Shown here: positions 11,979-22,742 of the stretch, one piece after another | How the letters are laid out: every line of letters begins with the position of its first letter | Numbering within the stretch: position 1 is the first letter of the stretch | Source of the DNA: Buddleja alternifolia | Lineage: Eukaryota; Streptophyta; Magnoliopsida; Lamiales; Scrophulariaceae | Direction: 5' to 3' | DNA: 64,000 nucleotides | Assembly: GCA_019426215.1 (NCBI GenBank) | Contig: CM033400.1 | Location: 18,212,568 to 18,276,567 of the forward strand | The notes under the pieces: model-generated | Told to the model about the DNA's origin: nothing | The model's database searches: none | The model's input: the letters and a program-made list of their open reading frames with translations, nothing else | Translations under genes and position numbers: made by a program

Positions 11979-12800
11979 AACTTTTGGCATTTAATGATTT
12001 TTGATATGAATATATTGGATATGAATTCATGATGAAAAATTTGATTAGATTAATATTTTTCATGGTTGGATTTATTCTTTGAAAGTTAAATCTGAACTGA
12101 AAAATTGATTGTGTGATTTATTTTTAGAATGTAAATCAAATTTTTAAATAGAAATGAATTTATGCATGAACAGGATTATGTGGTTTTGAATATTTCTGAA
12201 TTTTGGCTCAGGGAGTCGAGACTGTGCAGCTTAACGGGCAGCGCATGCTTCCCGAAGGCAGCCGTGCGCCATGCGCACATGATGGGTTGCGCGTTTTATT
12301 TTATGTTTTAATAAATTAAAACCGAGTTTGACCCGGTTTTCGGCCCATGTGTTTGGCCCATGGGTCAACCCACGAATAGACCCATGGGTCAACCCAATTT
12401 TTAAAATTAAATAAAAAATTTATTTTAAAATGATTTTAAAATTAATTAAAGGGTAAAATAATTTTTAAATTAGTTTTATGCCTAATTTTGAATTGGATTT
12501 AAAATTAAAATTAATCTTAGTACAAAGAAATTTATTTTGAATTAAATTCTTTGTCGAATCAATTGGGAATTGATTCTTTGAAACTAAATTAGATTTACTA
12601 TCAAATAGGATTAGAGTTGAATTAATTTGTAAATTGATTTTAAATTAATTTAATTATTTTCAAACCACACTTAATTAAAATTTAATTTTTTTTGAAAGAA
12701 CTTCAACGTATTAGCTATATTTTAATCTTTTGATGCATGTTATTGTGGGATGCCTTCCATGGACTAGTTTTATTTATAGTTTTTGTTTCTGGGTTGTATC
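11979..12800 (+). other. Copia-C leader, first part
   Basis: Non-coding. The first 200 bp are AT-rich. At 12225-12300 there is a GC-rich island with the near-palindrome TGCGCCATGCGCA (12265-12277), then a repeated cccatgggtcaaccc (about 12357-12395), then AT-rich sequence. The GC island, including the same 13-mer, occurs in the leader of Copia-A on the other strand (19828-19840). Copia-A is inserted at its end after GTATC. Confidence 0.7.
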
Positions 12801-14389
12801 TGTTGGTAAAAAATTGCGTAAAACAAAAATGCAGCAGAAGACAAAATATTTAAATCCCAAGTGGCTCATCTCTGTTTCACATATTTAAATTGGGTTTCAA
12901 ATTCAATTATCATTCTTTGCGTATGTTGAATTCTGAACCAGCTTTGTAATCCCTTCTTGAATAGCAAATTCGTCGCTGTCTCTAAATTGCCACGCCGGAG
13001 TCAAAAGTGAAAATCTTCGTTTTTTTCTCTTGGGGAGACGGCTAGAGAGAAAGAGAGAGGTTGGAGAGTTTTGACTTGGAGAGAAAATTATGACTTAATC
13101 ACTTAGTTATTTTTCACTAAGTAGTATATTTATACTGCAATAGAAAACAATAACCTAGGTCACTAACCACTTCAAGGCTTTTAAGCCTTCGGGCTTTAGT
13201 CCTATTTTTTATTTTGCCTTTTTAATTAATTAAATAATTAATATTATTTATCCAATAAAATAATTAATTAAATAATCAATTAAATTCATGTTAATTTTAT
13301 AATTAAATTTCTCTAAGGAATTAATTAATGAATCACGATATCCAATACCGAAATTCTCTCAAGTCTTTTCCATGATTTTTCTTTTGCACTTCCTTTAAGC
13401 GCGACTCTTTAGGTTCTTCTCAAAAGGCAATTGGGAGGAAACCAAAAGGATGTGAGTAACACCTAGCCAGTCACGTGGCTCAAATCGTATCTCAATTGAG
13501 AACGAATGAATAGGATCATTCCAAACCTTATATGCTGTGAATATCATACGAGTATAAACCTTTTATTCTTATATCCCAGTCAAGTGAGAATCATAGTTTT
13601 AGTCAAACTCACATGACTTGACCATATGCATAGCTCATAATGAGTCGAGGTCATTGAGTATACTTTCATGTCTAACAGGAGTATCTCTTTATGCTTTGGC
13701 CAAAAACTTTTAACCTCACTCATTCATGACTGTATAGGATATTTAGCTCATTCACTTATGAGAGAATAAATCTCATTTTGCTAATCAGTTAACAATGCTA
13801 CTTGCCCATCAAGTCGTACTTTGAGGTTGATCCCACCAAAGGGTGAATTGGATCTAACTACTCTAATGACAGACTTGATGTTACAAGTACATCTTTAACT
13901 CGATTCCTCAGGTTTAAGGTTCACGTCTACCTATCACAACTTATCAGTTTCATCATTGACTTTCAGTGAGTGAATACCCATGTGATGAAACCGTGCGAGC
14001 CGTGTTCGAACATATCAGTCTAACTGATATGTCTATGATATAAGTTCCAACTATCATTCCCATAGTGTTCGACTGGCACTTTCTCTGTCAAAACTTATAC
14101 CATTCAAGTCTTTGTCCTGTATTGATGTCCAGTCAATAATCTCTTAGACTTGCAAACCCTATTTAGATAATAAGGATCAAACCTTTCTAGTGCCATTTTT
14201 CCTAACCCATAGGAAGTAGAAGGTTTGCCTTATTATCAAGGACTTTACGTTGTTTATTTACATCTTACAAATGCCTACAAGAAAACAACAAAATAATGCC
14301 TTATATAAACGAAAAGATATTGTTTAGTTACAAGTCAATGCCCTATAAATATATCCTCTTTATGGCATTTGAGGGCATACACTCCAACA
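12801..14389 (-). repeat. Copia-A 3' LTR (1589 bp)
   Basis: TGTTGG...CCAACA borders. On the - strand a TATA box (TATAAATATA, complement of 13125-13134) marks the promoter. The LTR pair differs by scattered substitutions and by a block of about 45 bp of TTAATTAA-rich sequence present only in the other LTR (about 20697-20745). The divergence is clearly larger than for Sire-2. Confidence 0.92.
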
Positions 14390-14402
14390 ATCTCCCACTT
14401 GC
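14390..14402 (-). other. Polypurine tract of Copia-A
   Basis: Plus-strand atctcccacttgc is, on the element strand, GCAAGTGGGAGAT directly next to the 3' LTR. Copia-C has GCAAGTGGGAGAG at its equivalent position (25659-25671). Confidence 0.85.
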
Positions 14403-14429
14403 ACTCAATGCCATTTTCTATGGTAATTA

Positions 14430-17400
14430 ATACCCATCCTTTCGAGATATTTTTCTAGCACCGCCTGTGATAATGGCTTGGTCAATGGATCAGCGACATT
14501 GTTAATTGAAGCTATTTTCTGAATAGATATTTCTCCTTATGCAACGATCTCTCTTATGATGTAATATCTCCCCTCGATGTGTTTGGACTTGTTGTGAGAC
14601 CTAGGTTCCTTTGCTTGCGCTATTGCTCCAGTGTTATCACAATAAAGTGGCAACGAGAGTTTTATGCTAGGAACCACTTGAAGTTCTTCTATGAACTTCC
14701 TAATCCAAACAGCCTCTTTAGCTGCCTCAAAGGCAGCTATGTATTCAGCCTCTGTAGTGGAGTCCGCGGTTGTGCATTGCTTGGAACTTTTCCAAGTCAC
14801 CGCCCCACCATTGAGGGTGAATACAAATCCTGAGGTGGACTTCCGGTCATTGACATCAGATTGAAAATCCAAATCAGTGTACCCGTCCACTCTCAAGTTA
14901 CCACTCCTATAGATGAGAATCATATCCTTGGTTCTCTTCAGATACTTTAGGATATTCTTCACAGCCATCCAATGTTCCTTGCCAGGGTTTGTTTGAAATC
15001 GACTAACAATGCTTACCGAATAAGCAATGTCAGGTCTAGTAAACAACATCGCGTACATCAGGCTACCCACTGCTGATGCATAGGGTACAGTGCTCATTTC
15101 CTTCATATTTTCCTCACTTTGAGGACACATAGATTTTGAGAGATGTATCCCATGTCTTATTGGCAGGAACCCTTTCTTAGAATCCTCCATTCTATATCTC
15201 TTTAGGACCTTTTCTAAGTAAAGAGCTTGAGCGAGCCCTATCATTCTATTTGTTCAATCTCTGTAGATTCGAATCCCTAGAATATAAGTTGCCTCTCCCA
15301 AGTCTTTCATGGAGAAAGTACTCGAAAGCCACTTCTTTACAGTGGTGAGCATTCCTATATCATTTCCTATGAGTAATATGTCATCTACATATAACACAAG
15401 GAATGTTATCTTGCTCCCACAAACCTTCTTGTAAACACATGGCTCATCTTCGTTCTTGATGAAGTCAAATCCTTTGACAGCCTCATTAAAACGTAGATTC
15501 CAGCTACGGGATGCTTGCTTGAGTCCATAAATGGATCTCTCAAGCTTACACACCTTATGAATATGCTCCTCAGATACAAAACCTTTAGGCTCTTCCATAC
15601 AGATATCATCTTCTAGGGATCCATTTAGGAAAGCAGTTTTGACATCCATTTGTCATATTTCATAGTCTAGGTGTGTGATTATTGCAAGTAGAATCCTTAT
15701 TAATTTGATCATAGCCACTGGCGAAAAGGTTTCTTGGTAGTCAATGCCTTCTTTTTTACTATACCATTTCGCCACTAGCCTGACTTTGTAGGTGTCAACC
15801 TTGCCATCAACACCAATCTTTCTCTTGTAAATCCATTTGCACCCGATTGGTTCACCCCTTCAGGTTGGTCCACAAGTTTTCAGACTTGGTTTGCATGCAT
15901 CGAATCGATCTCAGTTTGCATAGCTTCACGCCATCTAGTAGCATCCACATCCACCATTGCTTGATCAAAAGTGGAAGGATCATCTCCATGATCCTTCTCT
16001 AATATAGAATGAAGATCCAGCTCCCTTTGTACTAGATATCCGTACCTCTCAGGCGGTTGAGGTACTCTACTTGATCTTCGCAGTTGTGGTTGTGTTACAG
16101 AAGGTTCGGTTCTCACTTCCTATGTAGATGTATCCACTGGAGTTTCATTCTGTTCTTCTAGAACAATCTTTCTACCCGCTCCTCCTTCTTGAATGAACTC
16201 ATCTTCTAGAAAGTGGGCTTGTAAAGTTACAATGATCCTCTGATCATCGTGTAGGTAAAAGACGTATCCCATTTAATCCTCAGGATATCCAACGAAGCGT
16301 CCCTTCAAGGATCTAGCCTCTAACTTGTCCATTTTAGTCTTTTTGACATAAGCCGGACATCCCGAAATCTTGATGTGATTAAGACTTAGTTTCCTATTTC
16401 TCCATATCTCATATGGAATCTTAGGAATGGACTTGGACGGATATCTATTTAAAATGAGTACAGCTGTAAGCAGCGCATGTCCAACAAGGTTTGATTCCTT
16501 CGCTCTACTACTCCATTTAACTGTGGTGTCGCTAGAGGTGTGAGCTGTAATACTATACCATTCTCTCTGAGGAATACATCAAACTCGTCGCTCATATATT
16601 CTCCTTCTCGATTCGATTGAAGAGTTTTTATATGTTGATTAGTTTGATTTTCCACTAAAGCCTTGAATTCTTTGAACTTTTCAATGGATTCAGACTTATG
16701 CCTCATCAGGTATACTAGACCATATCTTGACATGGTCATCAGTGAAGGTGATGAAGTAAAGGAAACCTCCTCGTGCCATTTCTCCAAATGGACCACAAAC
16801 ATCAGTGTGTACTAAACCTAAGATTTGTGAGGCTCTTTCAGAAGTCCTTGCAAAGAGGGATCTAGCCATCTTGCCTTTGAGACAAGATTCATAAGCAGGA
16901 TAGGGATCCAATGCCAATGGACCGATTAGTCCATGTTTCTCCATTTTGTGAATTTTATGTTCGCCGGCATGGCCTAGTCTAAGATGCCAGATCAATCTTT
17001 GGTTTATTCCAAGCCTACTATGTTTCCTTTGTATAGTATTCACAGAACACTCATTCTGGACATTAAGGTAATACAATCCATTTACTAAAGAAGCAAAGCC
17101 TACTAATATATTACCATAATAAATATTGCATTGTTCATCAATAAAACGGAAGGTATAACCATGTTTAACTAAAACGGGAATTGAAATAATGTTTTTAAGC
17201 CCATTGGGCACAACTAAAACATTATCCAGGAATAGTATATGTCCAGAATTAAGGAATAATGAGGCAGATCCAATTGCAGTAGCTGCGACGCTTTGCCCGC
17301 TGCCTACTCTTATCTTCACCTCATCAGGGCTCAGCTTCCTACTTCTTTTCAGATTCTGCTTCACACAACATACATGAGTATTAGCTCCGGAATCAAGAAT

Positions 17401-17466
17401 CCATGAAGAGGAAAATATGGTAATAGAGCAATTAGTTTCAAAAACATAAAGTTCTTTACCTTTCGC
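14430..17466 (-). pseudogene. Copia-A pol (protease, integrase, RT, RNase H), decayed
   Basis: Read on the - strand: protease core LDSGANTHVC (complement near 17365-17395; the DSGA triad is intact), GAG-pre-integrase LIWHLRLGHAGE (about 17000), integrase core beginning LVHTDVCGPFG, the integrase ERRNQT region (about 16515), a linker, RT with MDVKTAFLNGSLEDD (about 15649) and LYVDDILLIGN (about 15375), RNase H with GYTDLDFQSD and KSKHIEGRYYIIREI (to 14537). Several frameshifts and stops (near 16800, 16450, 15880, 15650, 15250, 14537) break the frame, so it is a pseudogene of what was one polyprotein. Neighbour gag is directly upstream. Confidence 0.9.
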
Positions 17467-18239
17467 TCATTTGTTAGGACAGTCTCTTCTCCAATGGCCT
17501 AGCTCACCACAACATAAGCATGTGTTCTGATTTCTAGCCCTCTTATTTCTCCTTCGTTGTGCTTTGTTGCAAGTTATGCTGGATGCTCCCTCTTCTAGAT
17601 GGTTATTATTATTCCTTCCCCCATCCAATGGATTAGGAAAAGTAATTGCCATTGGATTGTTCCATTTGTCCGTCTTTATTTGGTTCTGAGCAACTTTGAG
17701 TTTTTCTAATAGCCCAGCTAAAGACCCCTCAATGTCATTCATGTCAAAATTTATGACAAAATAGTAGAACGAATCGGGGAGTGACTGTAGGATGAGATCA
17801 ACTTGGAGATGTAGGTCCATGTAGAAGTTTAAAGATTTTAGTTTTTCTATCATGGTCATCATTTTGAAAATGTGTTCTCCAACATCCTCTCCTTCAGTCA
17901 TTTAGTTCGGAAGAGACCCCTTGAAATGAAATATCTAGCGGTCCTACCGCACTCTCTGAACAGCTCATCCACATATAGGATAATGTCTCTTGCATTATCC
18001 ATCTTATCATGGGACCTTTGCAACTCTATGCACATCGAGCTTAAGATGTACACTCTTGCTCTATGGTTGTCACAGTACCAATCCCAACGAGCCAGGCGAA
18101 CTTCATCACCCTCGTCTTTTCCATGAATGGGAGGACGACCAACTTCTAGTACATAGTCTATGGATTCACATCTCAGGACCATCCTCAGCTTTGTGAGCCA
18201 TTCTATGTAGTTTGGGCCAGTGAGAATCGTGTTTTCCAT
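17467..18239 (-). pseudogene. Copia-A gag, one stop from intact
   Basis: ATG at 18239 (- strand) gives MENTILTGPNYIEWL, the typical start of a copia Gag. A single stop/phase break near 17900 separates it from the second half, which ends with a CCHC zinc knuckle CLCCGELGHWRRDC (about 17480-17520) that binds RNA in Gag proteins. The Copia-C gag is alignable along its whole length. Roughly 257 codons in total. Confidence 0.88.
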
Positions 18240-18483
18240 TCATTTCGATAGTGGTTTAGGAGACATTATTAGATTTGAGAGAGAGATAAATCAAAATAGC
18301 TGCAGAAAATAAACCAGACTACATTAGACTTGTGTAACTAAACTAAGACCAAGTTTAAAATCAAGGACTTCGACTTATAACTTGGCTCCCACTACATTTT
18401 TCGAGATTCACGCTCCCTCCGTGAGAAACGAAAGTGATCGTTGCAATGTACTTCGTGGTGGGGATTGAGTTCTTTAATTAATG

Positions 18484-18715
18484 TAATGGATGGCAACCCT
18501 TTAACGATATTTGGTCCATTATTTAATTAAAGTGATGTCCAACATCAATCTATCCAATTGATGGTTCAATCTTCTTTTTCCCATAATCCACCAAAACCGC
18601 AATCCTTTAACGATTTATAGGCTTTGTGGACTATCTAAGTTTATTCCCACTAACTCCTCATAATCTAACATTTGAATTTCACCTTGCAACCCTTTAACGA
18701 TATTTGGGGTGAAAT
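18484..18715 (-). other. Three stem-loops with a shared loop motif (Copia-A leader)
   Basis: Hairpin 1: arms 18676-18683 (atttcacc) and 18708-18715 (ggtgaaat), 8 bp. Hairpin 2: arms 18587-18595 and 18623-18630 (tttgtgga), 8 bp with one bulged base. Hairpin 3: arms 18484-18490 (taatgga) and 18515-18521 (tccatta), 7 bp, extended by AATTAA/TTAATT. Each loop contains gcaa(c/t)cctttaacgat on the + strand, i.e. ATCGTTAAAGG(G/A)TTGC in the element's RNA. Stem sequences differ while pairing is kept. Copia-C has the same three at 22305-22537. Confidence 0.7.
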
Positions 18716-19796
18716 ATGTCTCGATTAACGCATCTAATGCACTTAATAAAATTCTAGAATTAAATCTTGATATACGAACCCCACTTACTGGGAAGATGCT
18801 ATATACTAGGTTTAATACTTAATTTCATTAAGTTTAGTGAAGGGAAAGGATGCTTAGCACCCCTTACTAACTTAGTATAATTTTTGTTTGGGAGAATTCA
18901 TGTTCTAAACATTTATCTAAGTCTCACATTGCACATTATTCAATTTATATATCGCATATTGATAACATACATGCTTCATACAACTCATGAACATGCATCA
19001 AAAGCAATAAATCAACACATATGTCCATGGGCTTTATCTAGAGGGCCCAAGACAATGGGTCATCATGGAAAAAAGGAAAAATAAGCCTAGCTATTCTTCT
19101 TGGGCTCCAAGCTCCTCTTCTTTTGGATTGATCTCCTCTTCAAAGGCCTATTCTATTTCTATTTATTACATGAGTTATTGAACAACCTATACATAATTCT
19201 AGAAATAAATAAACGGGCTCAATTCCGGCCCTTACAACTCATAAAAGGAAATACAATCAAAAGAAGCAACTTAAGCCCATGGACAATGTCACCATCATAT
19301 AATACATGCTCGCAATAAAATAAAGCAATTATGTTGGTGATTAAGTTAATTATTAATCAGTCCAACTAATTAATTTCCTCAATAAAATTCCAAATTTTAT
19401 TGACATTTATGATAATAAACCATTTAGTGAGAATTTTTTATTTTAAAAAAATAACTTAAAAAAAATTCTCCAAGAATCATTAATTAATTATTTCATTTGA
19501 ATAAATAATATTCAATAAAACAATTTGGGCTCAATTTCATCAAATACAAATTACCAACCATTGGCATATTTAAATTCAATTAATTAGGCCCAAAACAAAT
19601 TTATTGAAAAGTCCATAATTTTAATTAAAACAATTTGGGCTTATTTAATTAAATCCGGGTCATCATCCTTTTGACCCACCCGGATAATTAAAATAGCCCA
19701 AAAAAAATTTATTTAAAAATTGGACCCGAGGAAAAATAAATAACCCGACCCGTTAGGGCTCGAGTCATGGACCCGGGCCCACGGAAAAAGGCCCCA

Positions 19797-19840
19797 GTGC
19801 GCCAGGCGCACGGCACGACATGCGCCGTGCGCATGGCGCA
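19797..19840 (-). other. GC-rich hairpin island in Copia-A leader
   Basis: gtgcgccaggcgcac (19797-19811) is a perfect 7-bp palindromic arm pair around one base; tgcgcatggcgca (19828-19840) is the complement of Copia-C's TGCGCCATGCGCA. In an AT-rich leader this is an isolated strongly paired RNA segment. Confidence 0.6.
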
Positions 19841-20156
19841 TGGCTTTGAGCCTGGCCACGAGCTGGGGTGGCTCGCACGGTGCCTGTGCCCATCTGTGTA
19901 CGCTGTGCACGCAACGAGTGGTCCTTCGTGCCACCAGTTGCGCGCCCAGCGCATCGGGCTTGTCGTGGGGTTTTTTCAACCCCATTCTCATAAAAATCAG
20001 ATTTTTCAATTTACAAGTCATCATACTACAACATACATGAATTAAACACAGAAAAATCATGGATTACTATCACAAAAAAAAACATATTCAAAACATGCTT
20101 CAACAACGTGAAAATCACATAATCACATAATCAATTAAATACGGAAATCAGATATT

Positions 20157-20169
20157 GGCTCTGATACCA
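20157..20169 (-). other. Primer-binding site of Copia-A
   Basis: ggctctgatacca is the complement of TGGTATCAGAGCC, the standard initiator tRNA-Met primer site, one base from the LTR end at 20171. Confidence 0.92.
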
Positions 20170-20170
20170 A

Positions 20171-21806
20171 TGTTGAGAAAAATTGCATAAAAAAAAAACG
20201 CAGCGGAAGACAAAATATTTAAATCCCAAGTGGCTCATCTTTGCTTCACATATTTAAATTGGGTTTCGAATTCAATTACCGTTCTTCGCGTATGTTGAAT
20301 TCTGAACCAGCTTTGCAATCCCTTCTTGAACAACAAATTCGGCGCAGTCTCTAAATTGCCACGCCGGAGTCAAAAGCAAAAATCTTCTTCTTCTCTTGGG
20401 GAGACGGCTAGAGAGAAAGAGAGAGGTTGGAGAGTTTTAACTTGGAGAGAAAGTTATGACTTAATCACTTAGTTATTTTTTCACTAAGCAGTATATTTAT
20501 ACTACAATAGAAAACAATAACCTAGGTCACTAAGGCCCACTTCAAGGCTTTTAAGCCTTCGGGCTTTAGTCCTTTTTTTTTTGGCCTTTTTAATTAATTA
20601 AATAATTAATATTATTTATCCAATAAATAAATTAATTAAATAATCAATTAAATTCATGTTAATTTTATAATTAAATTCCTCTAAGGAATTAATTAATTCA
20701 TTAACTTAATTAATTAATTAAAATCATCCAATGATTAATTAATTAATTAATCACGATATCCAATACCGAAATTCTCTCAAGTCTTTTCCATGATTTTTCT
20801 TTTGCACTTCATTTAAGCGCGACTCTTTAGGTTCGTCTCAAAAGGCAATTGGGAGGAAACCAAAAGGATTTGAGTAACACCTAGCCAGTCACGTGGCTCA
20901 CATCGTATCCCAATTGAGAACGAATGAATAGGATCATTCCAAACCTTATACGCTGTGAATATCATACGAGTATAAACCTTTTATTCTTGTATCCCAGTCA
21001 AGTGAGAGTCATGGTTTTAGTCAAACTCACATGACTTGACCATATGCATAGCTCTTAATGAGTCGAGGTCATTGAGTATACTTTCATGTCTAACATGAGT
21101 ATCTCTTTATGCTTTAGCCAAAGGCTTTTAACCTCAATCATTCATGACTGTATAGGATATTTAGCTCATTCACTTATGAGAGAATAAATCCCATTTTGCT
21201 AATCAGTTAACAATGCTACTTGCCCATCAAGTCGCACTTCGAGGTCGATCCCACCAAAGGGTGAATTGGATCTAACTACTCTAATGACAAACTTGATGTC
21301 ACAAGTACATCTTCAACTCGATTCCTCAGGTCTAAGGTTCACGCGTACCTATCACAACTTATCAGTTTCATCATTGACTGTCAGTGAGTGAATACCCATG
21401 TGATGAAACCGATGCAAGCCGTGTTCGAACATATCAGTCTAACTGATATGTCTATGACATAAGTTCCCACTATCATTCCCATAGTGTTCGACTGGCGCTT
21501 TCTCTATCAAAACTTATATCATACAAGTCTTTGTCCTGTATTGATGTCCAGTCAATACTCTCTTAGACTTGCGAACCCTATTTAGATAATAAGGATCAAA
21601 CATTTCTTGTGCCATTCTTCCTAACCCATAAGAAGTAGAAGGTTTGCCTTATTATCAAGGACTTTACGTTGTTTATTTACACCTTACAAATGCCTATAAG
21701 AAAACAATAAAATAATGCCTTATATATATAACGAAAAGATATTTTTTAGTTACAAGTCAATGCCCTATAAATCTATCCTCTTTATGGCATTTGAGGGCAT
21801 ACACTC
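20171..21806 (-). repeat. Copia-A 5' LTR (1636 bp)
   Basis: Pairs with 12801-14389 over its whole length. It starts TGTTGAG and stops at acactc, five bases short of the CCAACA end present in the partner. It carries extra TTAATTAA repeats near 20697-20745. Confidence 0.92.
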
Positions 21807-22742
21807 TATCGGGTCTTTGAAACCCCTCAGTTTGTATTTTAATTTTTTTATAGAAATATGTATAGGATGCATTTATATCTATGTAATTAGAATAGGACCT
21901 TTTTGGAAGAAGATCTGCTTGGAGCTGGAAGACCTTAAAGTTAGACATAAGTTAGATCTTATAGGTCCCCTAACCCTCGATTGAGCCGTTGGCTTGACTC
22001 AATCTAGATAAGTCCATGGAAAGCATGTGTGATAGAATTGCTAGGCGTTTTCTATTTTATAATCCATGTATGCGCGCTATAAATGGATAATGTGCAAAGT
22101 GAGACCAATTAAATCTCAAATTCTCCCATTGGATCAAATTACTAAATTTAGAATAAAAGGGAATTGGATGTCCCGGCTCTCCATCAATCTTAGGAGAAAT
22201 TAAATTATTGTCAATATGCATAATTTCTTCCCAACAAGTGGGGGTTATGCATTGCGACATTTATTTAAAATCTCTAACTGCATTAGATGCCACCAATCGA
22301 AACAAATTCCACCCCATGTATCGACAGAGGGTTGCAAGGTGGAATTCAATTGTTAGATTGATTGGAAGTTGATGGGTCCAAGTTCAGAAAGATCACAACC
22401 TATATATTGTTAAGGGGTTGCGGTCACGTGATCTATTAGCTAAATTAGTGATTGAATCGCATGTTGGATGATGCTAACAAGGATTGCCACTTTAATAGAA
22501 TTAGTGAGCCATATATCGTTAAAGGGTTGCAACTCACCAACTTTATTAAAGTACTCAATCACTCACTACGAAGTCTTTCCAACAAGATTTCCGAATATTG
22601 CAGTGGGAGTACAATGATTCGAAAAATGTATTGGGAGCCAAGTGAAAATTCAAAGTCCTGTCTAATTTTACTTAGTGTACAACATAACAACCTAATTGAA
22701 TCTTTCTTTATTCTCTGCAGTTATTTTATTTTCTCTCTCAAA
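21807..22742 (+). other. Copia-C leader, second part, with three stem-loops
   Basis: Non-coding continuation of the leader after Copia-A. Stem-loop arms: 22305-22313 (aattccacc) with 22338-22346 (ggtggaatt), 9 bp perfect; 22391-22396 (gatcac) with 22428-22433 (gtgatc); 22504-22508 (gtgag) with 22533-22537 (ctcac). Loops carry versions of ATATCGTTAAAGGGTTGC, best at 22513-22530 and 22404-22421; the first (near 22318-22335) is decayed. Loop spacing 86 and 109 nt, against 87 and 106 nt in Copia-A. Confidence 0.7.

Larger units (their letters stand above)
18240..20156 (-). other. Copia-A leader (1.9 kb, non-coding)
   Basis: Lies between PBS and gag on the - strand. It has three parts: a 3' part near gag with three stem-loops (18484-18715), a conserved block also found in Copia-C (the run tgtagtgggagccaag, here complement of about 18380-18405; Copia-C about 22620-22645), and a GC-rich hairpin island (19740-19990) in otherwise AT-rich sequence. 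No ORF in it is supported. The length matches the 1.8 kb leader of Copia-C once insertions are removed. Confidence 0.75.
12801..21806 (-). mobile_element. Copia-A, complete but decayed - strand Ty1/copia element
   Basis: LTRs at 12801-14389 and 20171-21806; PPT (reverse of atctcccacttgc) next to the first, PBS (reverse of ggctctgatacca) next to the second; gag and pol on the - strand between. The target-site bases GTATC precede 12801 and (g)TATC follows 21806. The final CAACA of the right-hand LTR (its 5' end in the element's orientation is at 21806) is missing together with the G of the duplication, a six-base loss. The body is inserted in Copia-C's leader. Confidence 0.92.

Noticed and set aside
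16295..16301. AAGCGTC in Copia-A as part of the motif array
   Set aside because: A single occurrence in a 9 kb element is what chance predicts; the enrichment is restricted to the Sireviruses.
19709..20060. ORFs on both strands in the GC-rich leader
   Set aside because: GC-rich stretch with few stops in a non-coding leader; no similarity between Copia-A and Copia-C at protein level.
20157..20169. tRNA-like sequences at primer sites
   Set aside because: Only the short tRNA-complementary PBS is present; no tRNA gene in the window.
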